Assembly: GCA_963788215.1 (NCBI GenBank)
Contig: CAWBFX010000003.1
Location: 310,001-374,000, forward strand
Direction: 5' to 3'
DNA from: AC-32 sp963788215
Lineage (GTDB): Bacteria; Actinomycetota; Thermoleophilia; Gaiellales; Gaiellaceae
DNA: 64,000 bases
Numbering within the stretch: position 1 is the stretch's first letter; each line of letters begins with the position of its first letter. Shown in pieces: positions 37,167 to 47,430 of this stretch. The notes beneath the pieces are model-generated. The model worked only from the letters and a program-made list of their open reading frames with translations, ran no database searches and was not told the DNA's origin. A program made the position numbers and the translations under genes.

Positions 37167-37198
37167 AAAAACGAAAAAGACCTCTCGCGAGAGAGGCC
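37167..37198 (-). terminator. Intrinsic-type terminator in the leuS leader
   Basis: On the reverse strand CCTCTC-TCGC-GAGAGG is followed by TCTTTTTCGTTTTT, then directly by the leuS Shine-Dalgarno. A GC stem plus long U-run this close to the start codon is an attenuator rather than an end-of-gene signal: no gene ends here. Confidence 0.7.
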
Positions 37199-37239
37199 CT
37201 GGGGAAGCTGCCGCGGCCCCGCCGCGTTCGCTTCCTGCG

Positions 37240-37260
37240 CTACTCGAGAAGCTGCTCCAT
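37240..37260 (-). CDS. Putative leuS leader peptide MEQLLE
   Basis: ATG GAG CAG CTT CTC GAG TAG encodes Met-Glu-Gln-Leu-Leu-Glu with two adjacent leucine codons, 82 bp before leuS. A TAAAGT hexamer (reverse strand 37274-37269) would place transcription start within a few bases of this ATG, so it may be leaderless. Leu codons ahead of a terminator in front of leuS fit ribosome-mediated attenuation responding to charged tRNA-Leu. The CTTCTCG run can also pair with CGAGAGG, the 3' arm of the terminator. Confidence 0.5.
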   Translation of the reverse strand: MEQLLE

Positions 37261-37268
37261 TAAAAAGC

Positions 37269-37274
37269 ACTTTA
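37269..37274 (-). promoter_or_regulatory. Candidate -10 element of the leuS leader
   Basis: TAAAGT on the reverse strand lies 9 bp ahead of the leader-peptide ATG. No clear -35 is seen because the region upstream is the Shine-Dalgarno and start of the divergent cupin gene. Confidence 0.35.
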
Positions 37275-37298
37275 CCAAGCAACCGCAAGGGAGGAAAC

Positions 37299-37691
37299 AT
37301 GGCCAGCTACACGCACCTGAACCTGAAAGAGGTCGAGGACCAGGCGCCGAAGTTCGACATGTCGCCCGACCTCGAGTTCCGCACCGCGCGCGTCCCGCTC
37401 GAGATGGAGAACGGCGGCGTGAGCTATCTGCGGATCGCCCCGAACTTCCGCCTTCCGTTCGGACACCAGCACAACAAGCAGGAAGAGGTCTATGTCCTGC
37501 TCAACGGCAGCGCGCAGATCAAGCTCGACGACGACGTGGTCGACCTCAAGCCCTTCGACGCCGTGCGGATCCACCGCGACACGATGCGCAACCTCGAGGG
37601 AGGCCCCGACGGCGCAGAGCTGATCGCCTTCGGCGCGCCCAACACGGGCCCGGGAGACGCGGACATGAGCAATGGTTGGTGGAAGGACTGA
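37299..37691 (+). CDS. Small cupin-domain protein
   Basis: 130 residues, intact, with a strong Shine-Dalgarno (GGGAGG) before ATG 37299. Single cupin: RIAPNFRLPFGHQHNKQEEV is motif 1 (G-H-x-H-x4-E metal ligands), and ALKPFDAVRIHRDTMRN-like sequence (VDLKPFDAVRIHRDTMRNLE) is motif 2 with the fourth histidine. The fold is that of metal-dependent sugar isomerases and small regulatory cupins; the substrate is unknown. Divergent from leuS with its start 140 bp away. The 3' end overlaps the next gene by 13 bp. Confidence 0.85.
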   Translation: MASYTHLNLKEVEDQAPKFDMSPDLEFRTARVPLEMENGGVSYLRIAPNFRLPFGHQHNKQEEVYVLLNGSAQIKLDDDVVDLKPFDAVRIHRDTMRNLEGGPDGAELIAFGAPNTGPGDADMSNGWWKD

Positions 37692-38293
37692 CGCCGACCG
37701 TTGTCGACGAGACCAACTGGGGTTTCGGGTGGGTCTCGCCAGAGAAGGCGCGTGTGCGCATGATCGGTCACGCGCTCGCTGCCCAAGGCGGCGTCTGGCT
37801 CGTCGACCCGCCCACCGGGGACGTCGAGGCTCGCCTGCGCGCGCTCGGCGACCCCGCGGGTGTGATCCAGCTGCTCGACCGGCACGAGCGGGCCTGCTCG
37901 CAGTTCGCCGAGCGGCTCGGTGTGCCGCACCATCGCGTCCCGTTCGAGGGCGTCGCCGACTCGCCGTTCGAGTTCGTGCCGGTCGTGCGCCGGCGTTTCT
38001 GGCGAGAGGTCGCGCTCTGGTGGCCCGAGCAGCGCGTGCTGGTCTGCGCCGACGCGCTCGGCACCGTGCCCCACTACTTCGCGCTCGACGGGGAGCGGCT
38101 CGGCGTCCATCCGCTCCTCCGCCCGAAGCCTCCGCGCCGCCTGGGAGAGCTCGAGCCCGACCACGTCCTCTGCGGCCATGGAGCCGGCGTGCACGACGAT
38201 GCGACCGCGGCCGTGCGCGACGCGCTGGCGACCGCGCGGCGACGGCTGCCGCGCCTCCTCGTCGAGCCGCTGCTGGCGCTGCGCGAGCGATGA
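37679..38293 (+). CDS. Hypothetical protein, metallo-beta-lactamase-fold-like
   Basis: About 204 residues from GTG 37679 (or TTG 37676), overlapping the cupin end in another frame. The order ALAAQGGVWLVDPPTGDVEA, VIQLLDRHERACSQFAERLG, ADSPFEFVPVVRRRFWREVA, QRVLVCADALGTVPHYFALD and PDHVLCGHGAGVHDDATAAV follows the strand pattern of the MBL fold. The HxHxDH zinc motif is reduced to DRHERAC, so it is probably not a standard hydrolase. The stop overlaps the lysA ATG (ATGA), implying co-expression. Confidence 0.6.
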   Translation: MEGLTPTVVDETNWGFGWVSPEKARVRMIGHALAAQGGVWLVDPPTGDVEARLRALGDPAGVIQLLDRHERACSQFAERLGVPHHRVPFEGVADSPFEFVPVVRRRFWREVALWWPEQRVLVCADALGTVPHYFALDGERLGVHPLLRPKPPRRLGELEPDHVLCGHGAGVHDDATAAVRDALATARRRLPRLLVEPLLALRER

Positions 38294-39569
38294 CCCTGCT
38301 TCCGGACACCGCTGCGGTCGAGGGTGGCGAGCTGACCGTCGGCGGGATCGCGGCGTCGGAGCTCGCGGAGCGCTTCGGGACGCCGCTCCTCGTCTACTGC
38401 GAGCAGACGCTGCTCGCGGCGGCCGGCGCCTACCGCGAAGCGGCGGCGGACGCCCTCCTGCTCTACAGCGTGAAGGCGTTCCCGAGCCTCGCGCTCCTGC
38501 GGCTGTTCGCAGGCAGAGGGCTTCGGCGCCGACGTCTCGAGCGCTCGGCGAGCTCGCCTACGCGCGGAAGGCCGGCATCCCCGGCGAGCGGATCGTCGTC
38601 CACGGGAACAACAAGAGCGACGAGGAGCTGCGAGCCGCGGCGGAAGCCGGCGCGCGTTTCGTCGTGATCGACGCGCTCGACGAGATCCCCCGCGCGGTCG
38701 AGGCCGGCGTGCGGCGCGCACTCGTCCGGGTCACGCCGGGGATCGAGGCCGACACGCACCCAGCGATCCGCACGGCGCACCACGGCTCGAAGTTCGGCCT
38801 GCCGCCCGACCAGGCGCTGGCCGCGATCGGTGAGGCGCGCGCGGCCGGACTGGAGCTCGCGGGACTGCATCTGCACATCGGCTCGCAGCTGCTCGGGATC
38901 GAGGCGGCGCGGGCGAGCATCGACTGGCTCGGCGCCTTCGCGGCCGACTGCCGCGCCGAGCTCGGCTGGGAGCCGGAGGTAGTCGACCTCGGCGGCGGGC
39001 TCGGGATCCAGTACGTCGCCGACGAGCGCGCGCCGAAGATCGGCGACTTCGTCCAGACGCTGCTCACGAGGCTCGGCCACGCCTGGGAGCTGCACGGCCT
39101 TCGCCGTCCCGAGGTGATCCTCGAGCCCGGGCGCTCGCTCGTCGGCCGCGCCGGGCTCACGCTCTACCGCGTCGGGGTCGTGAAGCAGGCGACGGAGACC
39201 ACGACGTTCGTCGCAGTCGACGGCGGCATGTCAGACAATCCGCGGCCTCAGCTGTACGACGCCCGCTACGAGGCCCTGCTCGCGAACCGCGCGGGCGAGG
39301 AGCCGACGGGGAGCTACGCCGTCTGCGGCAAGCACTGCGAGTCGGGCGACGTCCTGATCGAGAGCGTCCGGCTGCCCGAGCCCCACCGCGACGACCTGCT
39401 CGCCGTTCCCGCGACCGGCGCGTACACGCTCTCGCTCTCGTCGAACTACAACTCCCTCCCCCGCCCGGCCGCCGTGCTCGTCTACGGCGGAGAGGCGCGT
39501 CTGATCCGCCGCCGCGAGACCCTCGACGACCTGCTCGCGCTCGAGCCCGAGCCCGACACGCCCGGCTAG
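38290..39569 (+). CDS. lysA: Diaminopimelate decarboxylase-type PLP enzyme, frame interrupted
   Basis: About 425 residues. A fold-III PLP decarboxylase: the PLP lysine is in LLYSVKAFPSLALLRLF (Lys about 62), then VHGNNKSDEELRAAAEAGAR, GIEADTHPAIRTAHHGSKFG, LHLHIGSQLLGIEAARASID, VVDLGGGLGIQYV (glycine loop for PLP phosphate), EPGRSLVGRAG and CGKHCESGDVLIE (catalytic Cys from the partner subunit). It makes lysine from meso-diaminopimelate. Indels near 38517 and 38545 break the frame after the PLP lysine. Confidence 0.92.
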
Positions 39570-39579
39570 TCTCAGCGCC

Positions 39580-40506
39580 GTGGCACTTCGGCTCAGCAGG
39601 GTTCCGGGCGTCGTCCTCGTCAGCATCGCGGCCGCGATGTGGGGGCTCGACGGGCTGATCCGAAAGCCGCTGTCCGAGTCGACCTCCGCGACGACGATCG
39701 TCTTCGGCGAGCACGTGGTACTCGTCCTGCTGACACTGCCGCTGCTCGTGGCCGCGCTGCGGGCGCTCTGGCAGGCGGGGCCTCGCTATGTCGCGGCCGG
39801 TATCGCGGTCGGCGCGGGGGCTTCGGCGATCGCAACGATCCTCTTCACGAAAGCGCTCTTCCACGGCGACTTCATCACCGTGGTCGTCCTGCAGAAGGCC
39901 CAGCCGCTGATCGCGGTCGCCGGGGCCTGGTGGATCCTCGGCGAGAAGCCGCAGCCGGGCTTCTTCTGGTTCCTGATCCCCGCGCTTGCCGGGATCTGGC
40001 TCGTCGCGCTTCCGCAGCCTCTCGACCCGCACGCGCAGGGCCTGACGCCGATCGTGGAGACCCTCACCGCGGCCGCGCTCTGGGGCATGGGCACGGTGCT
40101 CGGCCGCTACCTCGGCCGGCGCCTCGCCTTCGAGCACGTGAGCACTGTCCGTTTCGCCTTCGGGCTGCTCGCGAGCGCCTGCATGCTGCCGATCGTCGGC
40201 GCGGCCGCCTTCTCGACGTGGCACGACAGCGCCTACATCGCGCTGCTCGCCTTCGTCACCGGCTTTCTCGCGCTCGGCCTCTACTACTACGGACTGCGGC
40301 GAACGCCCGCCGTCCTCGCCGCGCTGGGTGAGCTGGCCTTCCCGGTGACCGCAGCGCTGATCGGCATCTACGTGTTCGACAGCTCGCTCCGCTGGACGCA
40401 ATGGCTCGGCGTGGCGATCACGGTCGGAGTAATCACCTTCCTGCCGATGCGGCGGCGCAGGCTGGTCCGCGCGCCGGCGCGAGAGCCGGCCGTCGCGGCG
40501 TCTTAG
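39580..40506 (+). CDS. EamA/DMT-superfamily transporter
   Basis: 308 residues from GTG 39580, intact. Ten predicted helices arranged as two EamA repeats of five: first repeat SIAAAMWGLDGLIRKPLSES to LAGIWLVALP; second repeat ETLTAAALWGMGTVLGRYLG to GVAITVGVITFLPMRRRR. The family exports metabolites and amino acids. Following lysA by 10 bp in the same direction, it might export lysine or an analog, but that is context only. Confidence 0.82.
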   Translation: MALRLSRVPGVVLVSIAAAMWGLDGLIRKPLSESTSATTIVFGEHVVLVLLTLPLLVAALRALWQAGPRYVAAGIAVGAGASAIATILFTKALFHGDFITVVVLQKAQPLIAVAGAWWILGEKPQPGFFWFLIPALAGIWLVALPQPLDPHAQGLTPIVETLTAAALWGMGTVLGRYLGRRLAFEHVSTVRFAFGLLASACMLPIVGAAAFSTWHDSAYIALLAFVTGFLALGLYYYGLRRTPAVLAALGELAFPVTAALIGIYVFDSSLRWTQWLGVAITVGVITFLPMRRRRLVRAPAREPAVAAS

Positions 40507-40510
40507 TTAG

Positions 40511-41728
40511 CTAGCGAACGCGGAAGAGCCCACCGAAGGAGACCCAGCGGCCGTTGTGCCAGCGCTCCAGGCGGGCCTGGTCGAGCGGGAAGTGGTCGTT
40601 CGGAGTCGTGCGCACGACCACGCCCGGGAGCAGGAACGGGTCGTTGCGGATGGTCAGGTGCGCCGCCGCCTTGATGATGCTCTCGCGCGTCGGGTTCTTG
40701 CCCGCCTGCTTGAGCGCCTGGACGAAGGTGTGCGCGGCCGACATCCCGTAGACGTTGTACGGGTCGCTCGCGCTGATTCCCTTGTCCTTGTAGCGCTTCA
40801 TGATCGAGCGGTAGAGCTTGATGCCCTTGTCCTTGGCCCAGCGCGGGTCGGTCGGGTCCTTGACGAAGACGATCGAGACCGAGCCCTCCACCTGCTTCTT
40901 GGTCGAGGCCAGCACGGAGAGCTTCATGATGTTCGAGGCGCTCGAGACGACGTTCACGTAGACCTTCGGCTTCCAGCCGAGCTTGTACGCGAAGCGGTAG
41001 GCCTGGAGCGCGAAGGTCGGCGTCGCGAAGATCATCAGCGTGTTCGCCTTGGCCGCCTTCAGCTTCGCGATCTGCGACTGCACGTCCGAGTCGTCGGGGT
41101 TGTAGCTCTGCTTCGAGACGACCAGCTTCGCCTTCTTGGCGAGGCCGTGACTGAGCCCGGCGAGCAGGTCCTTGCCGTAGTCGTCGTTCTGGTAGAGGAC
41201 GCCGATCCGGGACTTCGGCGCGGTCTTGGCAACGTAGCGCCCGTAGATCGTGCCCTCGGCGCGGTAGTTCGGCTGGTAGCCGATCGTCCACTTGTACTGC
41301 TTGTAGTCCTTGCCGAAGGTGGTCCCGCCGCTCGCCACGAAGAGCTGCGGAACGCCGACCGCGTTGAGGTACGGCCTCGTGGCGAGGTTGTGCTCGGTGC
41401 CGAGGCTGTTGAAGATCGCGAAGACGTGGTCTTGCTCGACGAGCTCGCGCGTCTTGCTCATCGTCTGCGCGGGGTCGTACTGGTCGTCCTTGAGGATGTA
41501 CTTGATCTTGCGGTGGTTGACGCCGCCGTGCGCGTTGACGTACTTGAAGTAGTACGACGCGCCAAGGCCGACCGTCTTGAACGCCTGCGCGAAGCCCGTC
41601 ATCGGCACCGTGCCGCCGATCACGATCTCCGTCGGGCTCACGCCCGGCGTGGCCGTGCCGGCACCCGACGCGCTGGTCGCGAGCGCGAGCGCGCAGAGCA
41701 ATCCGCCTGCTGTGTAGAGCATCCTCAT
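40511..41728 (-). CDS. livK: Branched-chain amino-acid-type substrate-binding protein (copy 2)
   Basis: 405 residues, intact. Signal peptide MRMLYTAGGLLCALALATSA with a likely signal peptidase I site after ASGA; no lipobox Cys, unlike copy 1. Type 1 periplasmic-binding-protein pattern: EIVIGGTVPMTGFAQAFKTV, YILKDDQYDPAQTMSKTREL, VFAIFNSLGTEHNLATRPYL, SRIGVLYQNDDYGKDLLAGL and PYNVYGMSAAHTFVQALKQA. It is last in operon 2, 8 bp after livM. The stop lies beside the convergent EamA stop in a TTAGTTAGCTAG junction. A ligand among amino acids or aromatic acids cannot be decided. Confidence 0.87.
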   Translation of the reverse strand: MRMLYTAGGLLCALALATSASGAGTATPGVSPTEIVIGGTVPMTGFAQAFKTVGLGASYYFKYVNAHGGVNHRKIKYILKDDQYDPAQTMSKTRELVEQDHVFAIFNSLGTEHNLATRPYLNAVGVPQLFVASGGTTFGKDYKQYKWTIGYQPNYRAEGTIYGRYVAKTAPKSRIGVLYQNDDYGKDLLAGLSHGLAKKAKLVVSKQSYNPDDSDVQSQIAKLKAAKANTLMIFATPTFALQAYRFAYKLGWKPKVYVNVVSSASNIMKLSVLASTKKQVEGSVSIVFVKDPTDPRWAKDKGIKLYRSIMKRYKDKGISASDPYNVYGMSAAHTFVQALKQAGKNPTRESIIKAAAHLTIRNDPFLLPGVVVRTTPNDHFPLDQARLERWHNGRWVSFGGLFRVR

Positions 41729-41736
41729 CCCCGAGC

Positions 41737-42747
41737 CTAAGGACGAGTGTAGAGCCAGGTTGTTAGGGGCGCGAAAAGCCGGCGCAGCAGACCGCCCGCG
41801 CCGCCGGGCAGCAGGATGACCACGAGGATGATCGCAGCGCCGTAGATGAAGTCCGGGGCGCCTGGGCGCGTCGAGACGTGGCCGGCGAGCGAGGGCAGGT
41901 ACTTGATGAACAGGGCGCCGAGCACCAGCCCGGGAAGTGACCCCAGCCCGCCGACGACGGCGCCGACCACGATCAGGATCGAGAGCAGGACGGTGAAGCT
42001 GAGCGGATTGACGATCTCCGACTGGATCGCGAAGAGCGACCCGGCGACTCCCGCGTAGACGCCGCTGAGCGCGAATGCGAGCGTCTTGTAGAGCGGGAGG
42101 TTCACGCCTGCCGAGGCCGCCGCGGCCTCGCTGTCGCGGATCGCGCGGAAGGCACGGCCGAAGCGTCCGCGCACGATCAGCCACGCGATCGCCAGGCCGA
42201 CGAGGCCGATCCCCCACGTCAGGTAGTAGAGGAAGTGGTTCGCAGTCGTCGTGTGGCCGAAGACGGTGACCGTCCCCTTCAGCCCGGTCACCTGGAAGGG
42301 CGAGGACTCGAGGAAGCTCAGGCCCTGGCTGCCGCCCGTCAGGCCCGAGAACTTCTTCAGCAGCGAGGGCATCGCGACCGCGAACGCGAAGGTGGCGAGC
42401 GCGAGGTAGAGCCCCGAGAGCCGGAGGGCGGGGATCCCGATCACGAAGCCGACGATCCCGGCCGCGATCCCGGCGAGCGGGATCGTCCAGACGTCGCGCC
42501 AGTGCTCGTGCACGACGAGGGCGGCGGTCGTGTAGCCGCCAATCGCCATCAGGGCGCCGTGGCCGAGCGAGATCTGCCCCGTGTAGCCGGTGAGCAGGTT
42601 GAGCCCGATGATCGCGATGAAGAACACGCCGGCCTCCGCGAGGTCGCGCGAGTGGAAGTCGCTGACCAGGTGGGGCACGAGCAGGAAGACGGCGACGGCG
42701 GCCGCGGCTGCGAGCAGCCTGACCGCGATCCCGAGCCCGCGCCGCAT
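41737..42747 (-). CDS. livM: Branched-chain amino-acid ABC transporter permease LivM (copy 2)
   Basis: 336 residues, intact; ATG 42747 overlaps the livH stop (TGATG). About nine helices. LivM landmarks: IAIIGLNLLTGYTGQISLGH, GIPALRLSGLYLALATFAFA, GRFGRAFRAIRDSEAAAASA (ATPase-contact loop) and YGAAIILVVILLPGGAGGLL. It forms the permease heterodimer with LivH copy 2. Confidence 0.93.
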   Translation of the reverse strand: MRRGLGIAVRLLAAAAAVAVFLLVPHLVSDFHSRDLAEAGVFFIAIIGLNLLTGYTGQISLGHGALMAIGGYTTAALVVHEHWRDVWTIPLAGIAAGIVGFVIGIPALRLSGLYLALATFAFAVAMPSLLKKFSGLTGGSQGLSFLESSPFQVTGLKGTVTVFGHTTTANHFLYYLTWGIGLVGLAIAWLIVRGRFGRAFRAIRDSEAAAASAGVNLPLYKTLAFALSGVYAGVAGSLFAIQSEIVNPLSFTVLLSILIVVGAVVGGLGSLPGLVLGALFIKYLPSLAGHVSTRPGAPDFIYGAAIILVVILLPGGAGGLLRRLFAPLTTWLYTRP

Positions 42748-43649
42748 CAGACTCTCCTCACCGCGGTTCGTCCGAAGAGGCCCGCGGGCTTGACCAGGAG
42801 CACGCCGAGGATCACCGCCAGCGCGACCGGCAGGCGTAGGTCGTTCCCGACCCAGTCGACGTACGTCCCGACCAGGTTGACGAAGACGCCGAGCAGCAGC
42901 GAGCCCACGACGGCGCCGACCGGACTCTCGAGGCCGCCGAGCACTGCGCCGGCCAGGGCGTAGAGCAGCACCGGCTGCATCAGGTTCTGGTCGAAGCTCG
43001 CCAGGGCCGGCGCCGTCAGCATCCCGGCGACCGCGCCGAGAGCGGCGGCGAGGCCCCAGCCGATCGCGATCATCCAGCTCACGCGCACCCCGAGCAGCCG
43101 GCTTTCCTCGGGGTTGATCGCGGCCGCGCGCAGGGCGAGGCCGAGCTTCGTGTAGCGGAAGAGGACCCCGATCAGCAGGACCAGGCCGATCGAGACCGCG
43201 ATGTTGCCGAGGTCCTGGATCGAGAACGCGACTCCCGCGATCTGGATCGGCCGCGTCGAGAAGGCGTTCGGCAGCGACTTCGTCTCGGCGGTCCACCCCC
43301 ACCGCGCGATCCCGTCGACGACGAAGACGAGGCCGAGGGTGACGATCACGATGGTGAGCACGGGCGCGCGCTCCACCGGGCGGATCACCGCGCGCTCGAT
43401 CCCGACGCCTCCGCAGAACGAAAGCGCGACGGTCGCGAGGAACGCTTCCCAGAACGAGAACCCGTGGTGGACGAGCGACCAGGCGACGAAGGTCGAGAGC
43501 ATCGCCATCTCGCCCTGCGCGAAGTTGACGACGCCGGTCGAGCGGTAGATGAGGACGATCGCGAGCGCGAGCAGCGCCCAGAGCGCGCCCGAGGAGAGGC
43601 CGATCACGGTCTGCTGCGCGAGCTGGCTCCAGTCGAAGGCGAGCAGCAT
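42747..43649 (-). CDS. livH: Branched-chain amino-acid ABC transporter permease LivH (copy 2)
   Basis: 300 residues, intact. The N-terminal LivH block SSGALWALLALAIVLIYRST and GVVNFAQGEMAMLSTFVAWS matches the family; LGLALRAAAINPEESRLLGV is the cytoplasmic coupling loop, and YALAGAVLGGLESPVGAVVG is the conserved late helix. About eight helices. ATG 43649 overlaps the livF stop. Confidence 0.93.
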   Translation of the reverse strand: MLLAFDWSQLAQQTVIGLSSGALWALLALAIVLIYRSTGVVNFAQGEMAMLSTFVAWSLVHHGFSFWEAFLATVALSFCGGVGIERAVIRPVERAPVLTIVIVTLGLVFVVDGIARWGWTAETKSLPNAFSTRPIQIAGVAFSIQDLGNIAVSIGLVLLIGVLFRYTKLGLALRAAAINPEESRLLGVRVSWMIAIGWGLAAALGAVAGMLTAPALASFDQNLMQPVLLYALAGAVLGGLESPVGAVVGSLLLGVFVNLVGTYVDWVGNDLRLPVALAVILGVLLVKPAGLFGRTAVRRV

Positions 43650-44365
43650 CAGTAGCCCAGGTAGGAGCGTCTCACCGATTCGTCGCGCCGCAGCTCCGGG
43701 CTCGAGCCGGAGAGGGCGACGCGACCGACCTCGAGCACGTAAGCGCGGGACGAGGCCTCCAGCGCCAGATTCGCGTTCTGCTCGACCACGAGGACGGTCA
43801 GGCCCTCGCGCTCGTTCAGCTCGGCGACGATGCGGAAGATCTCGGCGACGACCTTCGGCGCGAGGCCGAGCGAAGGCTCGTCGAGCAGAAGCAGCCGCGG
43901 ACGGAGCATGAGCGCGCGGGCGAGCGCGAGCATCTGCTGCTCGCCGCCGCTGAGCGTCCCGGCCTGCTGGTCGGCGCGCTCCTCGAGCCAGGGGAAGTAG
44001 CCGAGCACGCGACCCTCGTCCTCGCGGACGCCGGCGCGGTCGCGGCGGACGTAGGCGCCGAGGCGCAGGTTCTCTCGCACGGAGAGGCCCGAGAGCGTAC
44101 CGCGGCCCTCGGGGACGTGCGCGATCCCGAGCCGGGTGGTCGCCTCCGGCGAGCGGCGCGCGATGCTCTTGCCCGCGAACCGGATCCCGCCCTGGCGCGA
44201 GACGAGCCCCGAGATCGCGCGCAGGGTCGTGGTCTTGCCCGCTCCGTTCGCGCCGAGGACGGCGACGATCTCGCCCTCCGCGACCTCCAGCGTCACCCCG
44301 TGCAGCGCCTTGACCTGGCCGTAGCGGGCCTCGACGTCCTCGAGCTCGAGCAGCGCCTCGCTCAT
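43649..44365 (-). CDS. livF: Branched-chain amino-acid ABC transporter ATPase LivF (copy 2)
   Basis: 238 residues, intact. Walker A LGANGAGKTTTLRAISGL, Q-loop/LivF block HVPEGRGTLSGLSVRENLRL, signature LSGGEQQMLALARALMLRP, Walker B LLLLDEPSLGLAPKVVAEI, H-switch VLVVEQNANLALEASSRAYV; it ends RRSYLGY. ATG 44365 overlaps the livG stop (ATGA). It pairs with LivG copy 2. Confidence 0.94.
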   Translation of the reverse strand: MSEALLELEDVEARYGQVKALHGVTLEVAEGEIVAVLGANGAGKTTTLRAISGLVSRQGGIRFAGKSIARRSPEATTRLGIAHVPEGRGTLSGLSVRENLRLGAYVRRDRAGVREDEGRVLGYFPWLEERADQQAGTLSGGEQQMLALARALMLRPRLLLLDEPSLGLAPKVVAEIFRIVAELNEREGLTVLVVEQNANLALEASSRAYVLEVGRVALSGSSPELRRDESVRRSYLGY

Positions 44366-45057
44366 GTGCCGAGGTAGGCCTCGATCACGCCGGGGTCGTT
44401 CCGGATGTCCGTGGGCGCCCCGCTCGCGATCCGCCGGCCGAAGTCGAGCACGTGGACGCGGTCGGCCAGGCCCATCACGAGCTGCATGTGGTGCTCGACG
44501 AGCAGGATCGTCAGCTCGAAGTCGTCGCGCAGGCGGCGGATCAAGGTCGCCAGCCGCTCGACCTCCTCGTGGTTGAGCCCTCCCGCGGGCTCGTCGAGGA
44601 GCAGCAGACGGGGCCCTGAGGCGAGCGCGCGTGCCAGCTCGACGCGTTTCTGGACCCCGTACGGAAGCTCACGCGCGAGACGGTGCGCATGCGCCGCGAG
44701 GCCGACGTAGCCGAGGATCTCCCGCGCGCTCCGTCCGCGGTTCGCGTGGCGGCCGACGAGAACGTGCTCGAGGACGGTCATCGACCCGAACAGCTCGACG
44801 TTCTGGAACGTGCGCGCGACGCCGCGCCTGACGATCCGGTGCGTGGGCGTGCGCAGGAGATCCGTCCCCTCGAGCTCGATCGCTCCCGAGTCGGGCCGGT
44901 AGACGCGGGTGATCAGGTTGAAGACGGTGGTCTTCCCCGCGCCGTTCGGCCCGATCAGGCCGACGATCTCACCCGCGTTCGCGTCGAGCGAGACGTCGTC
45001 GAGCGCGACGATCCCGCCGAACCTCCGCGTCACGCGCTCGACCGAGAGCAGGGGCAC
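44362..45057 (-). CDS. livG: Branched-chain amino-acid ABC transporter ATPase LivG (copy 2)
   Basis: 231 residues, intact; first gene of operon 2, start GTG 45057. Walker A LIGPNGAGKTTVFNLITRVY, LivG block RGVARTFQNVELFGSMTVLE, signature-like LPYGVQKRVELARALASGP, Walker B LLLLDEPAGGLNHEEVERL, H-switch TILLVEHHMQLVMGLADRVH; it ends VIEAYLGT. The signature reads YGVQKR rather than LSGGQ, the variant usual in LivG. Divergent from a membrane protein gene 45 bp away. Confidence 0.94.
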   Translation of the reverse strand: MPLLSVERVTRRFGGIVALDDVSLDANAGEIVGLIGPNGAGKTTVFNLITRVYRPDSGAIELEGTDLLRTPTHRIVRRGVARTFQNVELFGSMTVLEHVLVGRHANRGRSAREILGYVGLAAHAHRLARELPYGVQKRVELARALASGPRLLLLDEPAGGLNHEEVERLATLIRRLRDDFELTILLVEHHMQLVMGLADRVHVLDFGRRIASGAPTDIRNDPGVIEAYLGT

Positions 45058-45102
45058 CGGGAAACCCTAAGCCGCGTCGGCGGGACCGTCTACGATCCGT
45101 GC

Positions 45103-45507
45103 ATGAGCAGCAACCGCGGACGCTTGGCCTTCGGCCTCGCCGCGGCCGCCGTGGGGTGGGCTCTGCTCCTGGTCGCCTCCGCGTTCTTCTTCCCCGCGTA
45201 CAGCGGCGAGACGTGCGGGACGGGCGGCTGCGCGTCGACCAGCTCGACGCTGTTCGCGGAGAACGGCTGGCTGGTGGTCGCTCTGCTCGCGGGGATCGCC
45301 GCCATCGCCGCCGCCGGGTTCTACGCGCTCCACGTCGTCTGCGCGCGGGGAAGCGACCGGGCCGCCAAGGTCGCGACCTGGTGCGCAGTCGTCGTCCTGG
45401 CGTTCGGGATCGTCGGCGCTGCTTCGGTCGGGCTCCTCGTCCTGCCGATCGCGCTCCTGCTCGGCGCCTCGGCGATGCTGACGCCGCAGGCCAGACCAAC
45501 CAAGTAA
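45103..45507 (+). CDS. Small four-helix membrane protein of unknown function
   Basis: 134 residues. Four predicted helices: FGLAAAAVGWALLLVASAFF, WLVVALLAGIAAIAAAGFYA, ATWCAVVVLAFGIVGAASVG and LVLPIALLLGASAMLTP, with an extracytoplasmic loop containing two Cys (GETCGTGGCASTSS) that could form a disulfide. I do not recognise a named family. It ends RPTK inside the hairpin shared with the convergent gene. Confidence 0.7.
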   Translation: MSSNRGRLAFGLAAAAVGWALLLVASAFFFPAYSGETCGTGGCASTSSTLFAENGWLVVALLAGIAAIAAAGFYALHVVCARGSDRAAKVATWCAVVVLAFGIVGAASVGLLVLPIALLLGASAMLTPQARPTK

Positions 45508-45514
45508 CACTGTG

Positions 45515-45525
<11 letters not shown>
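45497..45525. terminator. Bidirectional terminator hairpin containing both stop codons
   Basis: A perfect 13-bp stem (CAACCAAGTAACA and its complement) with loop CTG. The forward gene's TAA (45505-45507) lies in the left arm and the reverse gene's TAA (45517-45515) in the right arm. Both proteins consequently end Thr-Lys. It serves the convergent pair of membrane protein and YyaL-like gene; there is no U-run on either side. Confidence 0.7.
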
Positions 45526-47411
<1,886 letters not shown>

Positions 47412-47430
47412 GGCTTTGTACGGTAACGGC

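Noticed and set aside
37158..37298. T-box riboswitch for leuS
   Set aside because: The leader is at most about 140 nt, too short for a standard stem I plus specifier. The T-box sequence (GGUGGNACCGCG-like) is not present in proper form; GGCGGGGCCGCGG is only a loose match.
36357..37298. Forward frame continuous with the cupin gene, suggesting a longer protein
   Set aside because: Upstream part is antisense to leuS; the strong Shine-Dalgarno and the cupin N-terminus place the start at 37299.
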